A stretch of 64,000 bases of DNA from Corynebacterium sp. CNJ-954 (GCF_001942345.1 NZ_MKKI01000046.1:1-64000); one strand, 5' to 3'. Shown: positions 24,125 through 33,590, counted from the first letter of the stretch. The notes: generated by a model from the letters alone, not told the origin. A program made the numbers and translations.

Positions 24125-25069
24125 ATGACACAGAAGCAGACAGATCAGTCTATTGAACTCAGCCGCCTCTCCCACAACGTCGGTGCGACGATCGAGGGCC
24201 TGCGTCTGGGCGGGGACCTGGCCCCGGAGACCGTCGAGTGGATCCGCACCGAGCTGGCGCTCCACAAGGTCCTCATCATCCGCGGACAGCAGCACCTCAC
24301 CGATGACGACCAGTACGCTTTCGCCAGCCTGCTGGGTACACCGACACTCGCGCACCCCACCGTGGTCTCCCACGGCCAAGACAACCTGATTCTCGAGGGA
24401 GCGGCGAATGCGTGGCACACCGACGTGTCCTTCGTCGACCGTGTCCCGAAGATCTCGGTCCTGCGGGCCGTGGAACTCCCCGGCTACGGCGGGGCGACCG
24501 AATGGGCGAACACCGTCGCGGCCTATGAACGCCTCCCCGAGCCGTTGCGTGATTTGGCGGACGCCCTGTGGGCCGTCCACACCAACGACTACGACTACGC
24601 CTCGGCCAAGCAGCCGGAAGCCACCGACTCCAGCGGGTTCTCCTACGCGGAATTCACCCGAGTCCGGTTCGAGACCGAGCACCCCGTGGTCCACGTGCAC
24701 CCCGCCACGGGCGAGCGTTCGTTGCTGCTCGGCCAGTTCGTGTCCCGGATCAGCGGGCTGCGTGACGACGAGTCACGGGACCTGATCCGACTGTTCCAGG
24801 CCAGAATCCTGTCCCCGGACAACACCGTACGGTGGCACTGGGAGGAGGGGGACGTCGCCATCTGGGACAACCTCGCCACCCAGCATTACGGTGTGGCGGA
24901 TTTCGGCGACCAGCGTCGCAAGAACCACCGTGTCACGGTGGCCGGGCCGGTCCCTGTCAGTGTGTCCGGCCAGCGTTCGCGCGTCATCGCCGGGGACGCC
25001 TCGGCGTATTCGGTGGTCGATGACGGCGGTCGCCTGGCGAACTACGCGGGAAACCTGGCGGTTGCCTGA
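24125..25069 (+). CDS. TauD/TfdA-family 2-oxoglutarate-dependent dioxygenase
   Basis: A 314-residue Fe(II)/2-oxoglutarate dioxygenase. The metal triad is visible as His98-x-Asp100 (AWHTDVSF) and His254 (ATQHYGVADF), and Arg269 (HRVTVAG) fits the 2-oxoglutarate carboxylate. Relatives release sulfite from taurine or alkyl sulfates; the exact substrate cannot be told. A sulfur-scavenging role is plausible in this genome region but no McbR-type site is seen directly upstream and no ssu/tau transport genes flank it. Confidence 0.88.
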   Translation: MTQKQTDQSIELSRLSHNVGATIEGLRLGGDLAPETVEWIRTELALHKVLIIRGQQHLTDDDQYAFASLLGTPTLAHPTVVSHGQDNLILEGAANAWHTDVSFVDRVPKISVLRAVELPGYGGATEWANTVAAYERLPEPLRDLADALWAVHTNDYDYASAKQPEATDSSGFSYAEFTRVRFETEHPVVHVHPATGERSLLLGQFVSRISGLRDDESRDLIRLFQARILSPDNTVRWHWEEGDVAIWDNLATQHYGVADFGDQRRKNHRVTVAGPVPVSVSGQRSRVIAGDASAYSVVDDGGRLANYAGNLAVA

Positions 25070-25114
25070 CTGGACTGTCTGTCGGACGTGGGGAGGCTGG
25101 TAGCGTCTTGACCC

Positions 25115-26389
25115 ATGTACACGCCTGACGTCATCGGTACACCCCTTGCCCCCAATGCCACGAAGGTCCTGTTGCTGGGATCCGGCGAGCTCGGCAGGGA
25201 GGTGACCATCGCCCTGCAGCGCTACGGGGTGGAGGTCCATGCCGCGGACCGTTACGAGGGGGCACCGGCGCACCATGTCGCCGATCTCCACCACACCATC
25301 GACATGACCGACCCCACCGCCGTGCGTGCCCTGGTTGACGAGGTCCGTCCGGATTTCGTCGTCCCGGAGATCGAGGCACTGGCCACCGACGCCCTGCAGG
25401 ACGTGGAGGACGAAGGCCTGGCCACCGTCATCCCCACGGCGCGGGCCACACGGTTGACGATGAACCGCGAGGGCATCCGCACCCTGGCGGACCGTGATCT
25501 GGGACTGCCGAACTCCCGCCACGTCTTCGCCTCGTCCTACGACGAGTTCCTCGAGGGGGTCCGCCGGATCGGCATGCCCTGCGTGGTCAAACCGGTGATG
25601 AGCTCTTCGGGGAAGGGGCAGTCCTACGTGCGTTCCGAGGATGATCTCCGCCGCTCCTGGGAGTATGCGATGAGTGGCGCGCGGGTGTCGTCGGGGCGGG
25701 TGATCATCGAGCAGTTCGTGCCGTTCGACTACGAGATCACCCTGCTCACCGTGAGGTCGGTGGATCCGGATTCCGGTGAGGACGCGACCTGGTTCTGTGA
25801 GCCCATCGGACACCGGCAGGACCGGGGGGACTACGTGGAGTCCTGGCAGCCCGCGCAGATGACGACGGCGGCGCTCGAGTCCGCACGCTCGGTCGCCGCG
25901 CGTATCACCGGCGCCCTGGGAGGACGCGGTGTGTTCGGGGTGGAGCTCTTCGTGAAGGGCGACGACGTGTACTTCTCCGAGGTCAGTCCCCGGCCGCACG
26001 ACACCGGCATGGTGACGATGGGTTCCCAGCGCTTCAGCGAGTTCGACCTGCACGCCCGCGCGATCCTCGGACTGCCGATCGACACCACACTGATTTCCCC
26101 GGGTGCGTCGGCGGTGATCTACGGCGGTGTGGACAGCGGTGAGTCCGCTGCGGCTCCGACCTACTCCGGACTAGCGGAGGCACTGACGGTGCCGGAGACC
26201 GAGGTCCGGATCTTCGGCAAACCGGTCAGTCGTGAACGCCGCAGGATGGGTGTGGCCTTCTCGACGGCCGAGACCGTGGACATCGCGAGGGAACGGGCCA
26301 CTGAGGCGGCGTCCACCGTGACGGTCGGTGTCGACGACGCGGCCACCCCGACCGACGCGCCGGACAGCGGCAGGTGGGGGCGCTCCTGA
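25115..26389 (+). CDS. purT: PurT, formate-dependent GAR transformylase
   Basis: A 424-residue ATP-grasp enzyme that formylates glycinamide ribonucleotide with formate and ATP in purine synthesis. Seen are the N-terminal [12 protein letters not shown], the substrate segment [15 protein letters not shown]-grasp loop [12 protein letters not shown] and the metal-binding [13 protein letters not shown]. Normal length with a short low-complexity C-terminal tail. Single gene, convergent with the RidA-like lipoprotein gene. Confidence 0.95.
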   Translation: MYTPDVIGTPLAPNATKVLLLGSGELGREVTIALQRYGVEVHAADRYEGAPAHHVADLHHTIDMTDPTAVRALVDEVRPDFVVPEIEALATDALQDVEDEGLATVIPTARATRLTMNREGIRTLADRDLGLPNSRHVFASSYDEFLEGVRRIGMPCVVKPVMSSSGKGQSYVRSEDDLRRSWEYAMSGARVSSGRVIIEQFVPFDYEITLLTVRSVDPDSGEDATWFCEPIGHRQDRGDYVESWQPAQMTTAALESARSVAARITGALGGRGVFGVELFVKGDDVYFSEVSPRPHDTGMVTMGSQRFSEFDLHARAILGLPIDTTLISPGASAVIYGGVDSGESAAAPTYSGLAEALTVPETEVRIFGKPVSRERRRMGVAFSTAETVDIARERATEAASTVTVGVDDAATPTDAPDSGRWGRS

Positions 26390-26396
26390 CGGGGCG

Positions 26397-27239
26397 TCAC
26401 TCGTTGTCGAAGATGACTTCGGCCTCGACCTGCACCAGCCATCCGTCGACAGGCTGCTCGGCCACGCCCACCGTGACCACCGTCGGCTTGGTGGGGTTGG
26501 TTTCCCCGGAGTAGCGGGCGTCGTCCTCGGAATCCTCGCCGGGCCCGCCGGTCGTGTCGGTCGGCTCGCCGGACGGAGACGACGGAGGGGCGTCACTGTC
26601 CGAGGGGGCTGCGGATGATGCGGAGGATGAGGCGGATGAGGGCTCTGATGTCGTTGAGGTGGTGGAGGGGCTGGTCTCCGCAGTCAACGTCACCGCCGAG
26701 GTGCCGGTCAGAAGTGAGTCCCCGGTCAAGGGGTCGAGGTTGGCGAAGAACGTCCGGTAGGCCCGGTTCCAGCCGTCGAAATCGGCCCCGCCAGCCCCGT
26801 CAGGGTTACCGTCGGTGCCGTCCTCGGGGCTGAGGTAGACCCGCAGGGTCGCGACCTCGGAGATACGGCGACCCTCGTCCTGCACCATGTCGGCGAGTTT
26901 CTGGAGGACCTGGAGCGACTGGGCCTCGGTGACCGTCATACGTGCCGGCAGCTCCCCGTCCTCAAGCAGTGCGGGGTCGACGAACTCCATCGGGGTGCCG
27001 GGTTCGGCGTCGTCATTGAGGGAGTCCGGCCCGGTACCGGAGGTCCGCCACAGATCGGCGCTGCCCGGTGCGGAGAGTGCGAGAGCACGGTCAGCTGTGC
27101 CGTCGTCCTCGGTGGTGGTGAACACGGTCTCGAAGGAGCAGGCCGACGCTCCGAACAGGAGCGTGGTGCCGGCGCCGACGGCCAGCACGGCGCGGCTCGT
27201 CCGGCGTCGGGCACGTGCGGAAACGGGGATGCGGGTCAT
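26397..27239 (-). CDS. Lipoprotein with a RidA/YjgF-like domain
   Basis: A 280-residue protein: basic N-terminus (RARRRTSRAV), hydrophobic segment and lipobox ending at Cys34 (FGASAC), predicting export and lipid anchoring. From about residue 95 the pattern is RidA-like: TEAQSLQVLQKLADMVQDEG, ATLRVYLSPE, WNRAYRTFFA and finally TVGVAEQPVDGWLVQVEAEV. The RidA fold is interrupted by a Ser/Thr/Pro-rich stretch (about 190-245), and the catalytic Arg of the usual PARS motif is missing. RidA enzymes are cytosolic enamine/imine deaminases, so an exported version is odd. Start supported by AGGAG nine bases upstream. Function unknown. Confidence 0.72.
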   Translation of the reverse strand: MTRIPVSARARRRTSRAVLAVGAGTTLLFGASACSFETVFTTTEDDGTADRALALSAPGSADLWRTSGTGPDSLNDDAEPGTPMEFVDPALLEDGELPARMTVTEAQSLQVLQKLADMVQDEGRRISEVATLRVYLSPEDGTDGNPDGAGGADFDGWNRAYRTFFANLDPLTGDSLLTGTSAVTLTAETSPSTTSTTSEPSSASSSASSAAPSDSDAPPSSPSGEPTDTTGGPGEDSEDDARYSGETNPTKPTVVTVGVAEQPVDGWLVQVEAEVIFDNE

Positions 27240-27334
27240 GGGGGATGCTCCTGCTGAAAAGTCACGATGTGTCGCGCACAAGTATTCTCGCACCGACTCT
27301 ACGGTCCGGTCACTGTGAGAGGGCACACGCCCCG

Positions 27335-28288
27335 TCAGGAGACGACGGCGGCGCACGCCTGCTTCCCGCAGTGAGCGGTGGACGGTGTGTCCGCGCACGT
27401 CTCGCACAGCAGGACCATCTCCCGGCACTCGCCGTTGGCGCAGTTGTGGAAGGTACTGGTGGCGGTGCCGCAGTGCACGCAGGTTCCGAGCGTGGTGGCG
27501 TCCTCGCTGAACTCCATGTGCATCCTCTTGTCGAAGACGTACAGGGAACCCTCCCACAGCCCGGAGTCGCCGAACTGTTCGCCGTAACGGACGATGCCAC
27601 CGTCGATCTGGTAGACGTCGGTGAACCCCCGGTTGCGCATCAACGAGCTCAGGACCTCGCACCGGATGCCGCCGGTGCAGTAGGTGACCACGGTACGGTC
27701 CTTGAGGTCGTCGTACTTGCCGGAATCCAGTTCACGCAGGAAGTCATGGGTGGTGTCGACGTCGGGGACCACCGCGCCCTTGAACCTGCCGATCTGGGCT
27801 TCCATGGCGTTGCGTCCGTCGAAGAAGACCACGTCGTCGCCGGTGGCGCGCTTCTGCTCGACAAGGTCGTTGACCTCGGTGGGGGAGAGGTGGGTGCCGC
27901 CGCCGACGACGCCGTGCTCATCGACGCGGAGTTCCTCTGTGGCGCCGAAGCTGACGATTTCGTCGCGGACCTTCACCGACAGTTTCGGGAAGTCCTCGGC
28001 TGAACCGGCGGACCACTTGAACTCCATGTCGTGGAATCCGGGGTACTCGCGGGTCCGGCGGATGTACTGCTTGACCGCGGTGAGTGATCCACCGACGGTG
28101 CCGTTGATCCCGTGGGAGCTGATGATGATCCGCCCCCGCAGGCCGAGGGACTCACACAGGGTGCGTTGCCACAGCATGACCGCCGTCGGGTCCGCCACCG
28201 GGGTGAAGCGGTAGTACAGGAGGATGCGTGTCTCTGAGTTCGTGCCTTTGGTGCTCTTGGTACCCACCCGGGACACTCTATCGGGCAC
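27335..28288 (-). CDS. trhO: TrhO-type rhodanese, tRNA uridine hydroxylase
   Basis: A 317-residue member of the TrhO (YceA/UPF0176) family, which makes 5-hydroxyuridine at position 34 of tRNA. N-terminal acylphosphatase-like part ([20 protein letters not shown]), central rhodanese domain with catalytic loop YCTGGIRCE, and a C-terminal Cys-rich zinc region ([22 protein letters not shown]). Length is normal. The closest downstream gene on the same strand is the RidA-like lipoprotein, 95 bases away. Confidence 0.93.
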   Translation of the reverse strand: MPDRVSRVGTKSTKGTNSETRILLYYRFTPVADPTAVMLWQRTLCESLGLRGRIIISSHGINGTVGGSLTAVKQYIRRTREYPGFHDMEFKWSAGSAEDFPKLSVKVRDEIVSFGATEELRVDEHGVVGGGTHLSPTEVNDLVEQKRATGDDVVFFDGRNAMEAQIGRFKGAVVPDVDTTHDFLRELDSGKYDDLKDRTVVTYCTGGIRCEVLSSLMRNRGFTDVYQIDGGIVRYGEQFGDSGLWEGSLYVFDKRMHMEFSEDATTLGTCVHCGTATSTFHNCANGECREMVLLCETCADTPSTAHCGKQACAAVVS

Positions 28289-28338
28289 CGGCGCCGACGC
28301 CGCCCTCCGTGCCCCTTTCCCCGGCCTCCGTGCTGACC

Positions 28339-28908
28339 TCAGTCGAGGGTGAGATGCATTTCCTGGTGCTCGATGCCTTCAACCATGAACGGCTCGTCGG
28401 TGGCCTCGAAGCCGTAGGACTTGTAGAAGGGCATCAGGTAGGTCTGCGCCTCGATCTTCACGGTGGTCTTCTGGACGTTGGGATCCAGCGCCGCAGCCCG
28501 TCCGCGGATGACCTCGAGGGCGTCATCCACCAGCTTCGAGGCGATGCCGAAACCACGGAAATCAGGGTGGACGCAGAGCCGCCCGATGTGCTGCTCCTCC
28601 GGCGGGCCGAAGACCCGGAGGGTACCGACCAGTCGCAGGGGTGACCCCGGGTCCGGTAGGCCCCAGGGGTAGTCCGGGCCGGAACCGGGGTGGACGTACG
28701 CCAGGAGCTGGTGGGTGCCCGGATCAATGTCGGTGTCGTCGATCTCGGCGAAGCTGGCGCGTTGCTCGTTGACGAAGACGTCCACCCTCAGTTTGTAGAG
28801 GGCGTGGACCTGCTGGGGCTGCATGTTCAACACCTGCTTGCCCGTGAGATGGACCTCGGGCGCTTCAGCGGCGGGGTTGCGGCCTGCGGTGTTCGTGGTG
28901 TCGCTCAT
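28339..28908 (-). CDS. GNAT-family acetyltransferase (ElaA-like)
   Basis: A 189-residue single-domain GNAT. Matches to the ElaA type are [20 protein letters not shown]-type strand (HQLLAYVHP), [20 protein letters not shown] (acetyl-CoA pyrophosphate loop) and [14 protein letters not shown]. Substrate unknown. Start at 28908 (MSDTTNTAG); the frame extends further upstream without support. The promoter region shares an interval with the terminator at 28986-29020. Confidence 0.85.
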   Translation of the reverse strand: MSDTTNTAGRNPAAEAPEVHLTGKQVLNMQPQQVHALYKLRVDVFVNEQRASFAEIDDTDIDPGTHQLLAYVHPGSGPDYPWGLPDPGSPLRLVGTLRVFGPPEEQHIGRLCVHPDFRGFGIASKLVDDALEVIRGRAAALDPNVQKTTVKIEAQTYLMPFYKSYGFEATDEPFMVEGIEHQEMHLTLD

Positions 28909-28985
28909 GATCCTAAGGATAACGGTATGAGTGCAATGAATCACCAAAAAGCGAAGAAAATTCCGACTTTTATCCGGAAACATGA

Positions 28986-29020
28986 AAAACCCCGGCGACC
29001 TGCGGTTCTGCCGGGGTTTT
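28986..29020. terminator. Bidirectional rho-independent terminator
   Basis: AAAACCCCGGC (28986-28996) and GCCGGGGTTTT (29010-29020) form a perfect 11-base stem with A/T runs on both sides, so it can act on either strand. On the minus strand it stops fpr2 transcription before the GNAT gene. Confidence 0.85.
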
Positions 29021-29031
29021 CGAGAAAGTAT

Positions 29032-29078
29032 CTCGCGAATTATAATTTCTCCGTGTGAATTACGGAGCTATTCGCGAG
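29032..29078. repeat. Nested inverted repeat downstream of fpr2
   Basis: CTCGCGAAT (29032-29040) and ATTCGCGAG (29070-29078) are perfect arms. Inside them CTCCGT (29049-29054) and ACGGAG (29062-29067) form a second stem. An AT-rich TATAAT sits at 29041-29046. It lies seven bases beyond the fpr2 stop, so it may be part of a composite terminator; the symmetry would also suit a protein-binding site. Confidence 0.6.
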
Positions 29079-29085
29079 TTCGGTA

Positions 29086-30516
29086 CTACGCTTTCACGCG
29101 TGCTTCTCCGGAGGAGTAGTGCACCATCTCCTCGTGGGAGCGCACCTTCTTGCGCTCGCGTCCTTCGGCTTCGCCCAGGCTGCGCTCGTGGGCGTCGAGG
29201 TTGTACCAACCTTCCCAGGTGGTGTAGTCGATCTCGCGGGAGTGCAGGAGTTCGATGACCTCGTCCTCGCCCGGGGCCTCGGGGCCGAAGCCGATGCCGG
29301 CGTCGTAGTCGGCCAACAGGTTGGCGACGGCCTCGTTCGCGTCGCCCTTGGTGTTGCCGATCAGGCCGACGGGGCCGCGACGGACCCACCCGGTGGCGTA
29401 GACCCCGGGCAGGGTCTCGCGCAGCTCGGCCTCCGGGTCTGCGGAGCCGGGGACACCGGCGATGCCGTCGGCGGTGGGGCCCTCGGTCAGGACGCGGCCT
29501 CCCACGTTGGGCAACACGTTCTCCTTGCCGTCCCAGGGAAGGTCGTTCTGCTCGTCGGACTTGTAGCCCACGGCGCGGTACACCTGACCGACGTTCCACT
29601 CGGTCAGTGCGCCGGTGGAGCGGACGCCGCCGTTGCCGTCGAGCTCGGTGCGCTCGGTGACCAGGGCGGTCACCTTTCCGTCGTCGTCGGTGCGGACCTC
29701 CACGGGTGACTCGAAGAAGTGCAGGTAGAGCTTGTGGGGAGCGTCCTTCGGCTCGGCGACGGCGTAGTTCTCCAGGATGGTGCAGACCTGGTCGGTGATC
29801 TTGGAGTTGTGCCGGGCGTTCTCGGACCCCTCGTCGTAGTCGATGTCCTCGGGGTTGACGACGACCTCGATGGTGTCGGAGTGGTTGAGCTCCTTGAGCT
29901 CCAGCGGGGTGAACTTCGCCTGGGCCGGGCCGCGGCGGCCGAAGACGTGCACTTCCTTGGCCTTGTTGTTCTTCAGGGACTCGTAGACGTTGTCCGGGAT
30001 CTCGGTGACGAGCAGCTCGTCACCGGTCTTCGCCAGTACGCGGGCGATGTCCAGACCGACGTTGCCGACGCCGATGACGGCGACGGATTCGGCGTCGACG
30101 TTCCAGGAGTCCTCGAAATGCGGGTTGGCGTCGTAGAAGCCCACGAACTTGCCGGCGCCGAGGGTGTGCTCGCCGCCGGGGATGTTCAGGTCACGGTCGT
30201 CGGTGGCGCCGGTGGCGTAGATGACCGCGTCGTAGTGCTTCTTCAGGTCGTCGAGGGTGATGTCCTCGCCGACGTTGACGTTGCCGAGCAGACGGATCTG
30301 GGGCTTGTCCATGACCTTGTGGAGGGCCTTGATGATGCCCTTGATCCGCGGGTGGTCGGGGGCGACACCGTACCGGATGAGACCGAAGGGGGCTGCCATC
30401 TTCTCGTAGAGGTCGATGGAGACGTCCTTGCCGGACTTCATCAGTGCATCGGAGGCGTAGATTCCGGCCGGGCCGGATCCGATGACGGCGACGCGCAGCG
30501 GGCGGTTGTCAGACAT
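29086..30516 (-). CDS. fpr2: Fpr2, ferredoxin/flavodoxin-NADP reductase (FprA type)
   Basis: A 476-residue adrenodoxin-reductase-like flavoprotein. FAD-binding GSGPAGIYASDAL near the N-terminus, NADP-binding GVGNVGLDIARVL and FGRRGPAQAKFT in the middle, and GWVRRGPVGLIGNTKGDA near the C-terminus. It supplies reduced ferredoxin, the electron donor for CysI. It is divergent from cysI across a 400-base region with McbR-type operators, as in the C. glutamicum fpr2-cys cluster. Normal length. Confidence 0.94.
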   Translation of the reverse strand: MSDNRPLRVAVIGSGPAGIYASDALMKSGKDVSIDLYEKMAAPFGLIRYGVAPDHPRIKGIIKALHKVMDKPQIRLLGNVNVGEDITLDDLKKHYDAVIYATGATDDRDLNIPGGEHTLGAGKFVGFYDANPHFEDSWNVDAESVAVIGVGNVGLDIARVLAKTGDELLVTEIPDNVYESLKNNKAKEVHVFGRRGPAQAKFTPLELKELNHSDTIEVVVNPEDIDYDEGSENARHNSKITDQVCTILENYAVAEPKDAPHKLYLHFFESPVEVRTDDDGKVTALVTERTELDGNGGVRSTGALTEWNVGQVYRAVGYKSDEQNDLPWDGKENVLPNVGGRVLTEGPTADGIAGVPGSADPEAELRETLPGVYATGWVRRGPVGLIGNTKGDANEAVANLLADYDAGIGFGPEAPGEDEVIELLHSREIDYTTWEGWYNLDAHERSLGEAEGRERKKVRSHEEMVHYSSGEARVKA

Positions 30517-30680
30517 GAATGCGTTGGTCCAATCCGTGGTTGGCGGTTTCGTGCGGCAGCTCGGCGGCCGGGCAGGGGTGGTCTCCTGTGTACGTTAGTC
30601 TGCCCTGGGTCGAACCGAAAGTGTCAGGACGGCGCAGGTGAGGACGGTCACGCACACGTGTGACCGAATGTCAGGGACAG

Positions 30681-30710
30681 ACTATAGACCACTCGGTCTG
30701 GAAACTGCAA
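30681..30710 (-). promoter_or_regulatory. fpr2 promoter with McbR-type operator between -35 and -10
   Basis: On the minus strand TTGCAG (30710-30705) and TATAGT (30686-30681) are spaced 18 bases apart. TAGAC-CACTCG-GTCTG (30685-30700) fills the spacer and overlaps the -10, so repressor binding would occlude the promoter. Confidence 0.65.
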
Positions 30711-30758
30711 GGGGTCGACGGTGAAGCCCCTCGTCAACGTGGGTGAGTATCTCCTACG

Positions 30759-30821
30759 TTGTGTCCGCGGACAGACCGGTCTAGTCTGGGGCGACACCTT
30801 AGGACCAGACCAAGCGGTCTG
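30759..30821 (+). promoter_or_regulatory. cysI promoter with McbR-type operators
   Basis: TTGTGT (30759-30764) and TAGTCT (30782-30787) are 17 bases apart. A perfect palindrome AGACCGGTCT (30773-30782) lies in the spacer and CAGAC-CAAGCG-GTCTG (30806-30821) lies just downstream of the start point. The same -10 and downstream operator layout recurs before cysH. The rest of 30517-30916 holds no gene. Confidence 0.62.
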
Positions 30822-30916
30822 TGCGGCCGGTGTCCTGACCGGCTCCAGCGTTCCTCGGTCCCGCGACAGCGGGCGCGGGACCATCGACGACAAGGAAGAT
30901 CAGGAGAAGAGAAGGT

Positions 30917-33499
30917 ATGACCACGGCGACCGACGAACTGCCCATCACTGCTGAAGCTGCAGGCACGCCCGCCGACGCGTTGGCACAGACCACAGAGACC
31001 ACAGCGGCCGAGTCAGCCACCGGTGACCCGGTGGCTGACGCACAGGCCAGGGTCGACGAGACCACCGCGGACACCGAGGCTGCGGAGGCTGCCGCGGAGG
31101 CGGCACCCGACGACAAGAAACTCGCCGCCGCGGCACGTCGTGCACGTGCGGCGCAGAAGAAGGCCGCACGCGCCCTGAAGAAGGCCAGGGAAGCTGCCGA
31201 GTCGGCAGAGACGCAGGATGCCCAGGATGCTCAGGAGACGCAGGAGCGTCCGGGCACAGCCGACGCCACTGCCGACGCCGGCAGTGCGGAGGGCACCGCA
31301 CCTGCGGCGGCTCCGACGTCACTGCAGGACGCCCTGTCGTTGATCCGCGCCGGCGCCTCCGTACTCGCGGTGGCCGCAGGTTCCGCGGAGGCGGTGGCTG
31401 CCGCCGAGCCCGGTGACACGAAGCTCGCCGACGCGGCGAAGGACACCCGCTCTGCTGAACAGCAGGCAGCCCGGGCGGTACGTTCTGTCGAGTCCGTCCT
31501 GGGCGTGGAGAGCACGGACGGGTCGGGCGCACCGGCCACGGAGGATGCCTCCGCGGCCGATGCAGCTGCCGCCACGCCTGCGGCCCCGGAGGACCCCGCC
31601 GTGACCGCCGCACGTGAGGAGCTGGCGCGTGTGGAGGCCGAGCAGGTGAAGCTCGCCGCAGCCACCAAGGAGGCTGAAGCGGCGGCCGACGCCGACCCCG
31701 ACAACAAGGACCTGTTCTCGGCGGCGCGGAAGGCCCGTTGGAATGAGCTCAAGGCAGGCAAGGCCGTCCAGAAGGCGGCCAAGGCGCTGGAGGAGGCCGA
31801 GGCTGCCGCGCCACCGCCCCCACGGGAACTCACTGACGAGGAGAAGGCGGACCGCGCTGCCCCGAAGCCTCAGGGGCAGTGGCTCATCGACGGCAAAAAG
31901 CCGCTGAACAACGACGAGCGCATCAAGCAGGACGACGCCGGTCTCGCCGTCGCCGACCGCGTCCGCGAGATCTACGCCAAACAGGGCTTCGATTCGATCC
32001 CTGCCGAGGACCTCGCGCCGCGCTTCAAGTGGATCGGCATGTACACCCAGCGCCGCCAGGACATGGACGGCGAGCAGACCAGCCTGCTGTCCAACGCCGA
32101 ACTCCAGGACCGCTACTTCATGATGCGCATCCGGTTGGACGGCGGCATGATGAGCAGCGAGCAGATGCGTGTCATCGGCGGCATCTCGTCCGACTTCGCC
32201 CGTGGCACCGCGGACTTCACCGACCGGCAGAACATCCAGCTCCACTGGATCCGGATCGAGGACGTCCCCGAGATCTGGGACCGGTTGGCCTCGGTCAACC
32301 TGGACACCTTCTTCGGCTGTGGTGACGTGCCGCGTGTCATCCTCGGCTCGCCGGTCGCCGGTATCGCCAAGGACGAGATCATCGACGCGTCCCCGGCGAT
32401 CAAGGAGATCAAGGAGAACCGGCTCACCCGCGACGAGTTCGCGAACCTGCCGCGTAAGTTCAAGTCGGGCATCTCGGGGTCGGTCCGCCAGGACATCACC
32501 CACGAGATCCAGGACATCTCCTTCATCGGCTCGGAACACCCGGAGAAGGGCCCGGGCTTCGACGTCTGGGTCGGTGGGGGACTGTCCACCAACCCGATGC
32601 TCGCCCAGCGTCTCGGCGCCTGGGTGTCGATCGACGAGGTCCCTGAGGTCTGGTGCGGGGTGGTCCGCATCTTCCGTGACTACGGTTACCGCAAACTGCG
32701 CAACCGGGCACGGTTGAAGTTCCTCGTCGCCGACTGGGGCATCGAGAAGTTCCGCCGCATCCTGGAGGACGACTACCTCGGGCGCAAGCTCACCGACGGT
32801 CCGGAACCGGAGGTCTTCCCCGGGTACCGTGACCACGTCGGCGTGCACGAGCAGCGGGACGGACGGTTCTACGTCGGCGTGAAGCCCACCGTCGGGCACA
32901 CCGAGGGCGACCAGCTGCAGCGGCTCGCCGACCTGGCAGAGGCCCACGGTGTCACCGACCTGCGTACCACCCCGGACAAGGAGCTGATCTTCCTCAACGT
33001 GGAACCCGACGCCGTCGACGGACTGCTCGACGCCCTCGACGCCGAGGGGATGTCCGCCCGGCCCTCGTCCTTCCGTCGCGACATCATCTCCTGCACCGGT
33101 CTGGAGTTCTGCAAGCTGGCCCTGGTGACCACCAAGCAGCGTGCGATCACCCTGACCGACCAGCTGGAGGAGCGTCTGGGTGACCTGGACGTCCCGTTGA
33201 AGATCAGTCTCAACGGGTGCCCGAACTCGTGCGCGCGGACCCAGGTGGCCGACATCGGGTTGAAGGGCCAGATCGTCACCGACGACGACGGCAACCGGGT
33301 GGAAGGCTTCCAGGTCCACCTCGGTGGGGCGGTCGGAATGCACCCGGACTTCGGTAAGAAGCTGCGCGGCCACAAGGTCACATCCGCCGAGCTGGACGAC
33401 TACATCGTCCGCGTCGTGGAGAACTACAAGGACCAACGGGACGAAGGCGAGCAGTTCCGTGACTGGGTGCTGCGAGCCGACGAGGCCGTCCTGCAGTAG
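30917..33499 (+). CDS. cysI: CysI, ferredoxin-sulfite reductase with long three-repeat N-terminal extension
   Basis: Residues from about 317 (PQGQWLIDGKKPLN) to 860 are a complete siroheme sulfite reductase that reduces sulfite to sulfide. The 4Fe-4S/siroheme ligands are Cys726 and Cys732 (CTGLEFC) and Cys768 and Cys772 (CPNSC). The usual corynebacterial enzyme has a much shorter N-terminus; here about 315 Ala/Glu/Lys-rich residues precede it. They contain three related helix-turn-helix units (about 40-96, 134-196, 229-297), each with the turn pattern P-(D/G)-(D/N)-x-K-x-L: APDDKKLAAAARRAR, EPGDTKLADAAKDTR, DPDNKDLFSAARKAR. The ATG has a GGAG site upstream and no in-frame start exists near the catalytic part. 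Confidence 0.93.
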   Translation: MTTATDELPITAEAAGTPADALAQTTETTAAESATGDPVADAQARVDETTADTEAAEAAAEAAPDDKKLAAAARRARAAQKKAARALKKAREAAESAETQDAQDAQETQERPGTADATADAGSAEGTAPAAAPTSLQDALSLIRAGASVLAVAAGSAEAVAAAEPGDTKLADAAKDTRSAEQQAARAVRSVESVLGVESTDGSGAPATEDASAADAAAATPAAPEDPAVTAAREELARVEAEQVKLAAATKEAEAAADADPDNKDLFSAARKARWNELKAGKAVQKAAKALEEAEAAAPPPPRELTDEEKADRAAPKPQGQWLIDGKKPLNNDERIKQDDAGLAVADRVREIYAKQGFDSIPAEDLAPRFKWIGMYTQRRQDMDGEQTSLLSNAELQDRYFMMRIRLDGGMMSSEQMRVIGGISSDFARGTADFTDRQNIQLHWIRIEDVPEIWDRLASVNLDTFFGCGDVPRVILGSPVAGIAKDEIIDASPAIKEIKENRLTRDEFANLPRKFKSGISGSVRQDITHEIQDISFIGSEHPEKGPGFDVWVGGGLSTNPMLAQRLGAWVSIDEVPEVWCGVVRIFRDYGYRKLRNRARLKFLVADWGIEKFRRILEDDYLGRKLTDGPEPEVFPGYRDHVGVHEQRDGRFYVGVKPTVGHTEGDQLQRLADLAEAHGVTDLRTTPDKELIFLNVEPDAVDGLLDALDAEGMSARPSSFRRDIISCTGLEFCKLALVTTKQRAITLTDQLEERLGDLDVPLKISLNGCPNSCARTQVADIGLKGQIVTDDDGNRVEGFQVHLGGAVGMHPDFGKKLRGHKVTSAELDDYIVRVVENYKDQRDEGEQFRDWVLRADEAVLQ

Positions 33500-33511
33500 G
33501 CGGGGTACACC

Positions 33512-33537
33512 ATGGATGACACGAATGGATGACACGA
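33512..33537 (+). repeat. 13-base tandem duplication between cysI and cysX
   Basis: ATGGATGACACGA occurs twice in direct succession (33512-33524, 33525-33537). The first ATG opens a six-codon frame (MDDTNG), and the second ATG is in frame with cysX and could be an alternative start 22 codons upstream. Confidence 0.7.
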
Positions 33538-33590
33538 ACTCCCGGATCCCCGGGAAGAGCGCACACCCCAACCCGAGGAGGGCCACCGTC

